A model generated the notes under the pieces. It did no database searches and was not told the origin of the DNA. It saw nothing but the letters and a program-made list of their open reading frames with translations. The translations under genes were made by a program, and so were the position numbers. Below, piece by piece: positions 53,486 to 62,593 of a stretch of DNA of 64,000 nucleotides; position 1 is the stretch's first letter; each line of letters begins with the position of its first letter. The DNA comes from a gamma proteobacterium SS-5 (GTDB lineage: Bacteria; Pseudomonadota; Gammaproteobacteria; Chromatiales; Chromatiaceae), in assembly GCA_009497875.2 (NCBI GenBank), contig CP032508.2:1922001-1986000 (forward strand), given 5' to 3'.

Positions 53486-54160
53486 CTACTCGAACACTTC
53501 GCCGGCTTCCACCGCCATGATCGAGGACAGTACCGCCAGCCGTTCGGCAGGAGGCATGGCCTGATAGCGTCGCCCCCAACTGTGTGCCTTGCGTTTGATG
53601 CTCTGGCGGTGCGTGAAGTTGCGCCCCGCAAAGCTCGGCCAGTGCACCCGGTCCGGGGTGAAGTTGAACCACAGCTTCTCGGTTCTGACCCCGGCCTGAT
53701 TCATCACCTGCAGTTCCAAGGTACGCCACTCTCCCAGCAGATCGTCGTAGAGCGCCGAGGGATAGCCGGAGAGGATCACCGCACAAGGCAATTGCTTGAG
53801 CAGTTCCAGCAATTGCACATGATCACTTTCCTCGTACTCGAAACGATAACGGCGTTTGGAACGGCGGGTGTGGTGCAAATAAGGGGGATCGCAATAAATC
53901 AGTTCCCGACCCTGAAAGTCGAACGAGCGGAGAAACTGATGGGCGCAGCCACAGACCTTCTCGATCGGATAGTCACACTCAAAGTGGGCCAGTGCAGCCG
54001 GATCGAGATCAATGGCAATATTGCGCAGCGCCGGTGGCTTGCGCTGCATGATGGTGCCACCGCCAAGATGGGTCTCGATATAGGTGTCGTGGGGCGGCAT
54101 CAGGGCAATGATCGGTTGACACAGACCTGAAGTCGCTTTGGAACCAAAGTAGTTGCTCAT
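53486..54160 (-). CDS. D12-class N6-adenine DNA methyltransferase (transposon passenger)
   Basis: A 224-residue Dam-like enzyme with an SAM-binding N-terminus (NYFGSKA; ETHLGGGTI, variant of the EPFxGGG motif I) and catalytic motif IV DPPY in IYCDPPYLHHTRRS. The C-terminus is short. The gene lies inside the IS66 inverted repeats and directly upstream of the transposase, so it moves with the element. It may methylate element ends to time transposition or mark host DNA; this is inference. The target site is unknown. Confidence 0.85.
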   Translation of the reverse strand: MSNYFGSKATSGLCQPIIALMPPHDTYIETHLGGGTIMQRKPPALRNIAIDLDPAALAHFECDYPIEKVCGCAHQFLRSFDFQGRELIYCDPPYLHHTRRSKRRYRFEYEESDHVQLLELLKQLPCAVILSGYPSALYDDLLGEWRTLELQVMNQAGVRTEKLWFNFTPDRVHWPSFAGRNFTHRQSIKRKAHSWGRRYQAMPPAERLAVLSSIMAVEAGEVFE

Positions 54161-54293
54161 GAGAACAGCCCATTCTCAAACAGAGGATGGAACACAGCAT
54201 AGATGGGCCTTCCTATGCTGTCAAGGGCAAATGTAGGTGATTTTTTGGTTCGGAGAGTTATGGCTTGGCTCTGACGGGCACTTTATTGAAGCG

Positions 54294-54308
54294 CCCCTGA
54301 ATAGTTAC
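54294..54308. repeat. IS66 element right inverted repeat
   Basis: CCCCTGAATAGTTAC, followed at 54309-54316 by the target duplication CCCTATCT. Confidence 0.9.
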
Positions 54309-54437
54309 CCCTATCTTTAGTCCATTCAGCCCCAATCTCCCTTTGTGACGCGGTTGGCAAAACCGGCAATTTCATTGCAAAATCAGCGAAATCGCTCATA
54401 CTTAGGGCTGTAGGCAGTAGCAAAGCAAGTAATCAAT

Positions 54438-54944
54438 ATGAAGCAGTCGGCATTCACCCTCATAGAACTCATGGTCACGGTGGCCGTGCTGGGCATTGTC
54501 TCGGCCATTGCGGTGCCCTCCTATCAGACCATGACGCGCAACAACCGCGCCCTGAGCCAGAACAACAGCTTGGTGGCGGCCCTCAATTACGCCCGCAGCG
54601 AGGCCGTCAAGGGCGGGCGCGACATCAAGGTGTGCCCGCGCAATACCGCCGGTACCGCCTGCCAGGCGGACGGCAACTGGGCCGATGGCTGGCTGGTGCT
54701 GGATGAGGCCAACCCTTGCGTTGCCGGTGGCACCGCCCCCTGCGTCCTGCGCGCCTTCGAGCCACTCACCGGCAGCACCGCCCTCACGGCCACCAAGACC
54801 AGCGTCAGCTATCTGGCCAGGGGCCGGGCGCTGGAAGAGGTCACCTTTACTCTCAAGCCCAACGGCTGTAGCGGCACCGAGCAACGTACCATCACCGTGC
54901 TTGGCATGGGGCGCGTTGCCTCAGACAAGGAGACCTGCTCATGA
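54438..54944 (+). CDS. fimT: Type IV pilus minor pilin FimT/GspH-like
   Basis: A 168-residue pseudopilin. The N-terminal type IV signal is SAFTLIELMVTVAVLGIVSAIAVP, with Glu5 in place but Ala rather than Gly at -1, which is tolerated by PilD but unusual. The globular part has the GspH pattern (ALNYARSEAVKGG, then cysteine pairs). It opens the minor pilin operon and overlaps pilV by 4 nt. Confidence 0.88.
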   Translation: MKQSAFTLIELMVTVAVLGIVSAIAVPSYQTMTRNNRALSQNNSLVAALNYARSEAVKGGRDIKVCPRNTAGTACQADGNWADGWLVLDEANPCVAGGTAPCVLRAFEPLTGSTALTATKTSVSYLARGRALEEVTFTLKPNGCSGTEQRTITVLGMGRVASDKETCS

Positions 54945-55405
54945 GGCGATTTGGCGGCTTTTCCCTGATCGAGGTGCTGATCAGCCTGGTCATCTTCAGC
55001 GTTGGCCTGCTCGGCCTGGCCGCCCTCCAGGCCACGGCGCTGAAACAGAACAGCACCGCCTGGGTGCGCTCCCAGGCCACCCAGTTCAGCTACGACATCG
55101 CCGACCGGATGCGCGTCAATCTGGCGGCGGCGCGTAACGGCGACTACGACTCCGACTACCCCAACACCGCCCCCAGCTGCAACCCCAGCCTGGCACCCAG
55201 CGGCACCCTGGCGCAACAGGACCTGGCGGAATGGCGCAACCTGCTGGCCTGCTGGTTGCCAGCAGGCGAGGGCGCGGTGGCCCGCTCGGGTAATACCTTC
55301 ACCATCAGTGTGCGCTGGTGTGATGAGCTGGACAAGGACTGTACCCCGGAAACCGCGGGCGGCGATGCCAAGCTCCAAGAATTCAGCTTTGAGACCGAGC
55401 TATGA
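54941..55405 (+). CDS. pilV: Type IV pilus modification protein PilV
   Basis: A 154-residue minor pilin with prepilin signal GFSLIEVLISLVIFSVGLLG (Gly-1/Glu5 intact), and the segment LAALQATALKQNSTAWVRSQATQ typical of PilV. It has two cysteine pairs (CNPS, and CWLP with CDELDKDC). It helps prime pilus assembly together with FimT, PilW, PilX and PilE. It overlaps fimT and pilW by 4 nt on each side. Confidence 0.9.
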   Translation: MRRFGGFSLIEVLISLVIFSVGLLGLAALQATALKQNSTAWVRSQATQFSYDIADRMRVNLAAARNGDYDSDYPNTAPSCNPSLAPSGTLAQQDLAEWRNLLACWLPAGEGAVARSGNTFTISVRWCDELDKDCTPETAGGDAKLQEFSFETEL

Positions 55406-56502
55406 ATACCTCAACTCCAATCAAGGGTCGGCGTCATCAGGGGGGGCTCTCTCTGGTGGAGATCATGGTCGCCCTGGCCCTGTCCCTGCTGCTCACCCTG
55501 GTGGTGGGCAACCTCTTTGTGCAGAACAAGCGCTCCTACAGCTTTCAAAGCGAGTTTGGCCGCATTCAGGAGAATGCCCGCTTTGCCGTGGAGCAGATGG
55601 CCTTTGATACGCGCATGGCGGGTTATTACGACTGTGATATCAGCGGTACTAAAATAGCAAATGTTCTACAAGATTCATCGGGTAGCCCTTTCCTTTTTGA
55701 TGTATCCCAAGCAACCAGAGCCTATCCAGAAGGATCAACAGAAGTACCTGCATCCCTTGGCGTTACAGCAGGTGAGGTACTGGTTTTAAATATGTCGGAC
55801 CCTAATGGAGCTGAGTATAAAACCACAAGTCCTGGACCCTCCCCAGGATCAGCAACAATAAACCTTGTAGATGATCATGATCTTGAAAAAGGTGACATCG
55901 TAATGATCACTGATTGTAGTAAATACACTGCAATATATATGAATACAAGTACAAATAAGCAGAATTTGAATCACAACGATGGGAATGAGGTGAATGGCAT
56001 ACAGAACTGCACTAAAAGCCTTTTTGCCTTGGGTGATTATGGAGATTGCAATGCAGGTATCATTGCTGAGAATGATCTGAAGGATTATCCCGACGCTACA
56101 TTTCAAGATGATACTTTAAGGTTAATTTCATTTATTACCTATACCTATTACTTGGCACCAGGTTCTCAAGATGCCAGCAGGACAAGTCTTTACCGGATCA
56201 GATCAGGTAAAGATGGCGCTACAGAAGAATTGGCCGATGGTGTAGAAGATATGTTCTTCAGTTTTGCCATTGATACAGATGCGGATTCAGTGCCAGATGC
56301 ATACAAAACCACACAGGAAATGATAGCTGATGGAGAAGACTGGAATGATGTGTATGGTATTCAGATAAACCTGCTTTTCGCCAGCAATGGTAACCTGCTG
56401 GATACCGACAAGAAATATTCATGGAAGGGGATAACCAAAGAGGACCGTCGCCTGCGTCAGGTGGTGACATCTACCGTTGGCGTCCGTAACAAACTGAATT
56501 GA
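55402..56502 (+). CDS. pilW: Type IV pilus minor pilin PilW
   Basis: A 366-residue minor pilin. The signal is GGLSLVEIMVALALSLLLTL, with Glu5 intact. Its helix continues with SYSFQSEFGRIQENARFAVEQMAFDTRMAGYYDC, the family core. From about codon 75 (55630) the DNA turns abruptly AT-rich and repeats of Asn/Asp/Thr appear, while the 5' part is GC-rich like the preceding genes. The break suggests recombination into a variable C-terminal region. It is longer than many PilW. Confidence 0.87.
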   Translation: MNTSTPIKGRRHQGGLSLVEIMVALALSLLLTLVVGNLFVQNKRSYSFQSEFGRIQENARFAVEQMAFDTRMAGYYDCDISGTKIANVLQDSSGSPFLFDVSQATRAYPEGSTEVPASLGVTAGEVLVLNMSDPNGAEYKTTSPGPSPGSATINLVDDHDLEKGDIVMITDCSKYTAIYMNTSTNKQNLNHNDGNEVNGIQNCTKSLFALGDYGDCNAGIIAENDLKDYPDATFQDDTLRLISFITYTYYLAPGSQDASRTSLYRIRSGKDGATEELADGVEDMFFSFAIDTDADSVPDAYKTTQEMIADGEDWNDVYGIQINLLFASNGNLLDTDKKYSWKGITKEDRRLRQVVTSTVGVRNKLN

Positions 56503-56512
56503 GGTGCAACCT

Positions 56513-57094
56513 ATGTATTTGCCCCAAATATCAAGCCCGCCAACCCCTGCACGACAAGGGGGCATGGTGCTGGTCACCACCCTGATCTTTCTGGTCATCA
56601 TGACCATGCTGGGCCTGGCCTCGGTGCAGGGCAACAGCCTGCAGGAGCGCATGGCGGGTAATAGCAGGGACCTGAATTTGGCGTTTCAGGCGGCAGAGGC
56701 GGCGCTGAGAGCAGCAGAGGATGAGGTTCGCAATAATGACATAGAGGTGGGTAGTCAAAGTCATGTTATTGCTGATGTCAGTAAAGAAGACCCACCGATT
56801 AGCCCATCTAGCGTAACCTATTGGTACGCCGAGCTGGAGAAGGATACCGCCAAGTCGGTAAGTGTCAGTCAGGTAGCCAGTGCACCTGCTTATATCATTG
56901 AGGTGCTTGATCCACCAAGTGGTAGCGGAGGGGCTAGTGCCAGCAATGAAGTGGTTGATGCTGCCTTTGAAGCGCAACCATCTGAAGAAGGCCTTGATAA
57001 TACCTATCGCATCACCAGCCGTGGCGTGGGTGCCACCGAAGGCGCGTCGGTCATTTTGCAATCCACCTTTGCTCTGCCCCCAACATCACCCTAA
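56513..57094 (+). CDS. pilX: Type IV pilus minor pilin PilX
   Basis: A 193-residue minor pilin. After ARQGGMVLVTTLIFLVIMTMLG, which lacks Glu5 as PilX/GspK proteins do, come the conserved NSLQERMAGNSRDLNLAFQAAEAALRAAE segment and a variable C-terminus. The ATG at 56513 follows GAGG; an in-frame GTG 3 codons earlier is possible. The 3' half is AT-rich. It would cap pilus initiation with FimT, PilV, PilW and PilE and load PilY1. Confidence 0.85.
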   Translation: MYLPQISSPPTPARQGGMVLVTTLIFLVIMTMLGLASVQGNSLQERMAGNSRDLNLAFQAAEAALRAAEDEVRNNDIEVGSQSHVIADVSKEDPPISPSSVTYWYAELEKDTAKSVSVSQVASAPAYIIEVLDPPSGSGGASASNEVVDAAFEAQPSEEGLDNTYRITSRGVGATEGASVILQSTFALPPTSP

Positions 57095-57124
57095 ATCTCA
57101 ATATATCTGGTCGGGAGCTACATT

Positions 57125-60100
57125 ATGCATAGCGCAAGACAAACTGTTGGGCCTAAGTTGCTATCTTATAACCTATCAATTATTTCATTTATAGTCTGTT
57201 CATTGCTGCTGTCTGTAATGGCCTATGCTAGCTGCCCTGAAATTACTATTGAGACAACTATAGAAAGAAATTCTTCCTGGAAGAAAATTGCGAGAGAGGA
57301 CGTACCCGATCTTGAGTCAGTCACCTCTTATACAGGTTTTGTTGATGGAGGATTTTCAAACTCATGCAAGGTTACGCTTCTTAATGATGCTGATGATCTT
57401 CTCAAATATAGGCGCTGTGCTGCTGCGACGGTTTCCCTGACTGGCCCTGCTGCATCTTGCGCCCCATCAAGTACAGGTGATGTCTCCCAGACCCCCTTGT
57501 TTCTTGGGGGCGCTGATGTTCCTGGCAATTTGTTGCTAGTCCCCTCAGTGGAATGGCCTACAGTGAATAGTGTTGCGAATCTGGGTGCTTATAACCCTGA
57601 CAATGAATACACAGGGTATTTTGATTCCTATAAGTGTTACGACTACAGCTACAGCAGCACGGAGGCTGACCGGCATTTCTACCCCAGCAGTACCACGGAA
57701 ACACGTACGTGCTCTGGCAAGTGGAGTGGAAACTTCCTCAATTGGGCAGCTACACAAACGATAGATCCTTTTCGTTCGGCCCTTACGGGCGGTCATAGGG
57801 TCAAGGACACTTCCACGGAAACTTGGCTGGAAAAGGCGCGCCATGATGGCCAAGGGGGTACTGGACTTTATCCCAATCGTAGATTGCCAGAGTCTGGCAA
57901 TGGTGCAAGCCTAGTCAGTGGTGCCACGCCCTTTAATGCCAATTGGCTGCAAATGCGTATTCAAGGACTGGGTAATAAAATGCGATTTCGGTTGGATAAT
58001 AGTGGTGTTGACACTAGCGTAACCGCCTACAATCCTTCTATGGCTATTAGCAAGGACAAGGCTTACGAAGTCAGCATAAGGGTTAAGGTATGCGTGTCAG
58101 GAATGCTGGAAGGGAATTGCAAACAATACAGTCAGGGCTATAAGCCAGAGGGCTTGCTACAGCAAAATGCGGCCAAACTTAGATATGGCATTTTTGGCTA
58201 CCTGAATGATTCCAATATGAAACGAGACGGTGCCGTACTCAGGGCGCAGCAGAAAATGGTTGGGCCTACGCGGAAGAATGCTCAGATGGATGTGGAGGAT
58301 AACCCAAACCAGGAGTGGGACCCCGTTACCGGCGTATCGATCAGTAACCCCGATGCCGATGATGCATCGGCTTCTAGCTCTGCTTTGGGAATTACCATCA
58401 ATAATAGTGGTGTGATCAATTATCTGAATAAATTTGGCCAGCTGACTACAAACAACAACAAGAGTTATGATCCTGTTGGCGAGCTTTACTATGCCGGTCT
58501 GAGGTATCTTAAAAATCAGGGTAATGTGTCTGCTTATACCAGCATGTCAGGTGCTTCAACCAGCGACAAAAATAAATGGGCCGATGGATTTCCTGTTATA
58601 ACTACCTGGGTTGACCCTATGCAACACAGTTGTCAAGCCAATGTGATGCTGGGTATAGGGGATATTTATACCCATAGGGATAAAAATCTTCCAGGCAGTA
58701 GTTGCACCAGTGATGAACCAAGTAAGCCCTCTGAGGTATCATCGGATAGCACTGTCAATGTGGTAACCGAGACCAATAAAGTAGGTCAGATGGAAGGCAT
58801 AGGCAATATTGGCAGCAAATGTAACTTTACTGGACGTAATAACTCAGCCTTTATGGCAGGTTTGGCTTGGCATGCCAAGACCAGTGATATTCGTCCTGAC
58901 TTGGATGGTACGCAAAGGGTTTCCACTTACTGGGTGGATGTGCTTGAGGCGCTTTCGCTGGAAGGCATGGCTAGAAACCAATTTGCACTTGCAGCCAAGT
59001 ACGGTGGTTTCAATCCGCCCGCAGACTTTGATCCAGCCACATGGGGCACAGATTCTTTACCTGAGGCTTGGTGGCATACCAATGGTGAAACCCTGACCCC
59101 CTTTGGCTCCAGAGGAAATGGTCAGGCCAGTTTCAAACGTCCAGATAATTTCTTCCTTGCCGGTGAGGCTGGGGCTATGGTGCAAAGCCTGAAAAGTGCT
59201 TTTCAAAATATCATAGAAGAAACCACGGGTAACTTTTCTGCGGTCGCGGCCAGTACTGCAGAGCTTAAGACAGATACCATGGTATTCCAGGCGCGCTTTG
59301 ACAGCACGGACTGGAGTGGTGAGTTGATCGCTTATGGTTTCGATCCCACAGCAGAAAATCCTTTTAGCCTAAAATGGAATGCAGCTGAGCAGATACCAGA
59401 GGCTGCTAATCGCAAAATTGTAAGTTTTAACCCAGATACCAATGCAGGTATTGATTTCCAATGGAGTCAGCTGAACAGTACGCAAAAGACCCAGCTTAAT
59501 GATACCGAGGAATTGCTGAACTATTTGCGCGGTGATTCCAGCGAAGAAGTGAGCAATGGTGGTGACTACCGCGATCGCAGTGTTTTATTGGGCGACATTG
59601 TCAACTCCAGTCCTGTGTATGTTGATGTTAATCTCGATTATCGCTACACCGATGATCTTCAATCTGGATATGCCGATTTCAAAGCATCGCTTGAAGACAC
59701 GCCCGCAATGATTTATGTCGGAAGTAATGATGGCATGTTGCATGCTTTTAAGGCAACGACAGGTGAAGAATTATTTGCCTATGTACCCAATGCTGTATTT
59801 CCGAATTTAGCGGAGTTGGGTAAGTCTGCCTATAACCACAAGTATTTTGTTGATGGAGATATTTTTGTTGGTCACGCCTATATTGCTGCTAGAGGCGGTT
59901 GGCGGACGGTGTTGGTTGGTGGTTTGGGTGCTGGGGGTAAGGCTATCTATGCCCTGGATATAACCAATCCAGAGGGGTTTAGCAAAACAGACGTACTCTG
60001 GGAGTTCAGCCATGCTGACCTGGGTTACAGCTTCGGCAGACCAACCATAGCACCCATGGGTAATGGTGAATGGGCGGTCATACTGGGCAATGGATACCAA

Positions 60101-61123
60101 AGTAGTTTAGGTAAGGCCAGTCTGTTTGTTTTGGATGTGGCTGATGGTAGCTTGATCAAGCAGATTGATCTTGACACTAGCGGAGGCAACGGTCTGTCTG
60201 CACCTGTTACTGTGGCCAATGATAGTCGTCAAATTATTCATGCCTTTGCAGGTGATCTTAAGGGAAATATGTGGCGCGTGGATTTCTGTAGTAGTTGTGA
60301 TGGCACCAATCCTAATTTTATCAGCAACCAATGGGAACCCAGTTGGTCTTCTGGCGGTGATCCCGCACCACTGTTCACTACGCCGGATAATAGGCCAATA
60401 ACCAGTAGGCCTGCCGTTGGTAAACATCCTGATGGTGGTTATATTGTTTTCTTTGGAACCGGCAAGTTTTACGAAACCGGAGATAATATAATCGGCAGCA
60501 GTCCTGCTATTGAGGCGTTTTACGGATTGCGTGATGCGGATGGCCCTATCAGCGGGGTTAGTGAACTGCTGGAGCACAGCATTGGTTGGCAGGGGACTGG
60601 TCTGGATCGCAGTCTGCGTGTTACCAGCTCCACAGAAGAGGAGCCTTTCTTGATCACTCCAACCGGATCAGAAAAAGGTTGGTATCTACCTTTGATCTAC
60701 AACAGTGTCCAGGAATCCGAGCGTGTCGTTGCCGAGCCTGTACTTAGAAATGGAAGGATAATTTTTGTGACAATGGTTCCGAATCCCGACCCTTGCGGCT
60801 ATGGAGGAAGTGGTTGGTTGATGGAACTGAGGGCGACAGATGGTTCTAGGCTGACGGATGTGGTATTTGATTTGAACAATGATGGTGAGTTTGATCAAGA
60901 GGACATGATAGAGCTAGATGGCGAGCTGGTTCCGCCGGTTGGTCTGATGCCGGGGAATGGTGATGAGCCCTCAATACCCCCAGAAGTACCTGCTATCATC
61001 GGTGATGGAGCCAAGGAATATAAGGTAGGATCAACCAGTAGCGGTGCTCTCTATAAAGAAACCGAATCTGGGCGAGGTGGGAAAGAAGATATGGTTCGTG
61101 GTTCCTGGAGGCAGTTGCAATGA
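57125..61123 (+). CDS. pilY1: PilY1-type pilus tip adhesin / assembly protein
   Basis: A 1332-residue secreted protein. Signal peptide at 1-36 (ISFIVCSLLLSVMAYA). The N-terminal half is variable and rich in Asn/Ser/Thr. The C-terminal half is the PilC/PilY1 beta-propeller, with YVGSNDGMLHAFKATTGEELFAYVPN, PTIAPMGNGEWAVILGNGYQ and FDLNNDGEFDQEDMIELDG, an EF-hand-like calcium loop. No von Willebrand A motif is evident. It promotes pilus extension and adhesion. The whole gene is AT-rich compared with flanking genes. It overlaps pilE by 4 nt. Confidence 0.9.
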   Translation: MHSARQTVGPKLLSYNLSIISFIVCSLLLSVMAYASCPEITIETTIERNSSWKKIAREDVPDLESVTSYTGFVDGGFSNSCKVTLLNDADDLLKYRRCAAATVSLTGPAASCAPSSTGDVSQTPLFLGGADVPGNLLLVPSVEWPTVNSVANLGAYNPDNEYTGYFDSYKCYDYSYSSTEADRHFYPSSTTETRTCSGKWSGNFLNWAATQTIDPFRSALTGGHRVKDTSTETWLEKARHDGQGGTGLYPNRRLPESGNGASLVSGATPFNANWLQMRIQGLGNKMRFRLDNSGVDTSVTAYNPSMAISKDKAYEVSIRVKVCVSGMLEGNCKQYSQGYKPEGLLQQNAAKLRYGIFGYLNDSNMKRDGAVLRAQQKMVGPTRKNAQMDVEDNPNQEWDPVTGVSISNPDADDASASSSALGITINNSGVINYLNKFGQLTTNNNKSYDPVGELYYAGLRYLKNQGNVSAYTSMSGASTSDKNKWADGFPVITTWVDPMQHSCQANVMLGIGDIYTHRDKNLPGSSCTSDEPSKPSEVSSDSTVNVVTETNKVGQMEGIGNIGSKCNFTGRNNSAFMAGLAWHAKTSDIRPDLDGTQRVSTYWVDVLEALSLEGMARNQFALAAKYGGFNPPADFDPATWGTDSLPEAWWHTNGETLTPFGSRGNGQASFKRPDNFFLAGEAGAMVQSLKSAFQNIIEETTGNFSAVAASTAELKTDTMVFQARFDSTDWSGELIAYGFDPTAENPFSLKWNAAEQIPEAANRKIVSFNPDTNAGIDFQWSQLNSTQKTQLNDTEELLNYLRGDSSEEVSNGGDYRDRSVLLGDIVNSSPVYVDVNLDYRYTDDLQSGYADFKASLEDTPAMIYVGSNDGMLHAFKATTGEELFAYVPNAVFPNLAELGKSAYNHKYFVDGDIFVGHAYIAARGGWRTVLVGGLGAGGKAIYALDITNPEGFSKTDVLWEFSHADLGYSFGRPTIAPMGNGEWAVILGNGYQSSLGKASLFVLDVADGSLIKQIDLDTSGGNGLSAPVTVANDSRQIIHAFAGDLKGNMWRVDFCSSCDGTNPNFISNQWEPSWSSGGDPAPLFTTPDNRPITSRPAVGKHPDGGYIVFFGTGKFYETGDNIIGSSPAIEAFYGLRDADGPISGVSELLEHSIGWQGTGLDRSLRVTSSTEEEPFLITPTGSEKGWYLPLIYNSVQESERVVAEPVLRNGRIIFVTMVPNPDPCGYGGSGWLMELRATDGSRLTDVVFDLNNDGEFDQEDMIELDGELVPPVGLMPGNGDEPSIPPEVPAIIGDGAKEYKVGSTSSGALYKETESGRGGKEDMVRGSWRQLQ

Positions 61124-61551
61124 TGCCTACTAAAAAGTATGTCGGCTTCACCCTGATTGAGCTGATGATTGCCGTGGCCGTCATCGGCATACTCGCCGCC
61201 ATTGCCCTGCCCAGCTACCGGGAGTATGTGCTGCGTACCAACCGGGCCTATGCCAAGAGCGCCCTGCTCAATACGGCCCAGGCCATGGAGCGCTGCTATA
61301 CGGTGGGCTATAACTATGCGGCAACGGACTGCACCGGTCTGGTACCCAGCGGCATGACCTCGCCGGAGGGCTATTACAGCATCACCTTCGCCAGCGGTCA
61401 GCCGACCCAGGCCACCTTTATTCTGCAGGCGGCACCGGTCAGTGGTGGACCCCAGGTGGGCGATAAGTGCGGCACCTTTACCCTGAACCAGGCCGGTAGT
61501 CAGGGGGTCAGCGGCGCGACGCTGTCAGCAGCGGATTGCTGGGGGCGTTGA
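61120..61551 (+). CDS. pilE: Type IV pilus minor pilin PilE
   Basis: A 143-residue minor pilin with prepilin signal VGFTLIELMIAVAVIGILAAIALPSY, Gly-1/Glu5 intact, and the ATAQAMERCYTV-like segment. A C-terminal disulfide pair (CGTF..CWGR) is present. GC content returns to that of the chromosome. It ends the fimT-pilV-pilW-pilX-pilY1-pilE operon. Confidence 0.9.
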   Translation: MMPTKKYVGFTLIELMIAVAVIGILAAIALPSYREYVLRTNRAYAKSALLNTAQAMERCYTVGYNYAATDCTGLVPSGMTSPEGYYSITFASGQPTQATFILQAAPVSGGPQVGDKCGTFTLNQAGSQGVSGATLSAADCWGR

Positions 61552-61808
61552 TGCTGAGTTTGGCGGTTAGGCCATAGTTCGTGATTTGTAACTACTCCGG
61601 TGGTTAGGCCCCCCGCCCCCCTTTGCAAAAGGGGGGGGTTGACCGCCCCCATGATCGTTAGACAGATACAGGATGCCAAGCCTGGTCTTGCGTCAAACCT
61701 TGTCCACCCGCTGATAGTCTGCCGAATCGCGCAGTGCGCCAGACCCCAGATGATAGATGGCCTGCATGAACCCCAGCCCAACCCCGTCATGGGTTAGAAT
61801 CCGGTCTT
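61552..61808. other. Intergenic region with CCCCCCTTTGCAAAAGGGGGG hairpin
   Basis: No gene is seen. A strong palindrome (C-run, TTTGCAAAA, G-run) around 61606-61638 could end transcription of the pilin operon. ATGATCGTTAG nearby also occurs at 50229. Confidence 0.5.
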
Positions 61809-62393
61809 ATGGGCACAGCTAGGGCCGTTGCGGCCAATCCCGTGGAACAGATACGCCAGTGGCGCTCGGAGTTGTTGACCCGGCGTCAGGCCTTGTTGCG
61901 CCTGGCCGGTGGCAGCCTGGCCTTGCTCATGCCCCTGCCCGTGCAGGCGACCCTATCCGAGGCGGATAGTTGGCGCATCATCGATGCCGTGCAGCAGCGC
62001 CTGTTGCCCAGCGAGCCTGAATCACCGGGTGCCAGGGAGATCAATGCCCTGGGCTATCTGCGCTGGCTGGTGGCGGACACCAAGCTGGATGCCGAAGAGC
62101 GCGCCTTTTTGTTGCGTGGGGCCGGTTGGCTGGAGGATCTCTGTGTTCAGCGACTGGGGCAGGGCTTTGTTCATTTGAGCAATGAACAACAGGGGCAGAT
62201 GCTCACCGAGGTGGCCCAGAGCGAGGCGGGGGAGAACTGGATCAACAGCCACCTGAGCTATCTGCTGGAGGCCCTGCTGAGCGATCCCATCTACGGCGGT
62301 AACCGGGATGAGCAGGGTTGGCGCTGGCTGGGGCACCGGCCAGGCTTTCCCCGGCCCAACCGCGATAATTGCTACAAGGCGGGCCAATCCTGA
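61809..62393 (+). CDS. Gluconate 2-dehydrogenase subunit 3-like protein with Tat signal
   Basis: A 194-residue protein with a twin-arginine type signal LTRRQALLRLAGGSLALLMPLPVQA, so likely exported folded. The body (DSWRIIDAVQQRLLPSEPESPGAREI, then NAL..YLRWLVADTKLDAEERAFLLRGAGWLED, ending GGNRDEQGWRWLGHRPGFP) fits the gluconate_2-dh3 family, a small subunit that chaperones or exports a partner GMC flavoprotein. The next gene is such a flavoprotein, supporting the pair. Confidence 0.85.
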   Translation: MGTARAVAANPVEQIRQWRSELLTRRQALLRLAGGSLALLMPLPVQATLSEADSWRIIDAVQQRLLPSEPESPGAREINALGYLRWLVADTKLDAEERAFLLRGAGWLEDLCVQRLGQGFVHLSNEQQGQMLTEVAQSEAGENWINSHLSYLLEALLSDPIYGGNRDEQGWRWLGHRPGFPRPNRDNCYKAGQS

Positions 62394-62593
62394 CCCTGTG
62401 CGGTTGGAGGCCAAAAATTGGAACGCAAAGAGCGCAAAGGGTTGCAAGGGTTGTAGAGCCTTAGCCCGGATGGAGTGTAACGGAATCCGGGGGTGGTCCT
62501 AATTTGCGATAATCGGCGTAATCCGCGGTTTATTATGATGAAAATACACTACTTGATCTGTAACACTCGGCCTCATCCGCGGTTTCTCGGCTG
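62394..62593. repeat. Repeat-containing gap before the GMC gene
   Basis: Holds a GAACGCAAAGAGCGCAAAGG repeat (62420-62440), a TAGCCCGGATGGAGTG..AATCCGGGGG repeat (62462-62490) and a doubled ATCCGCGGTTT (about 62521 and 62575). No gene. Confidence 0.55.

Larger units (their letters stand above)
52043..54308 (-). mobile_element. IS66-family element carrying an adenine methyltransferase
   Basis: A 2266-bp element with 15-bp perfect inverted ends GTAACTATTCAGGGG (52043-52057 and 54294-54308), beginning with the GTAA typical of IS66. It is flanked by a perfect 8-bp direct repeat CCCTATCT (52035-52042 and 54309-54316), the IS66 target-duplication length. It encodes a TnpC-like transposase and a D12-class methyltransferase. 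No tnpA or tnpB is present, as in the ISBst12 subgroup. Both genes read toward the left end. Confidence 0.9.
46197..54316. mobile_element. Decayed genomic island at tRNA-Thr
   Basis: The segment starts at the tRNA-Thr 3' end. It holds restriction-modification fragments, a truncated nuclease gene, duplicated Rpn-family genes, a P4-type integrase remnant and an IS66-type element, and it ends before the pilin operon. No direct repeat of the tRNA 3' end was found at the right side, so the right boundary is uncertain. Confidence 0.6.

Noticed and set aside
53478-53786. Extension of the IS66 transposase start to 53786 (579 residues)
   Set aside because: The extra codons overlap the methyltransferase gene and have no IS66-like sequence. 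MIIDNIPVEQ at 53477 is the family-like start.
54161-54437. A right-hand copy of the tRNA 3' end (attR) near the pilin operon
   Set aside because: I looked for the T-arm and acceptor sequence GGTTCGATTCC..TTGGC between 51.6 and 54.4 kb and found none.
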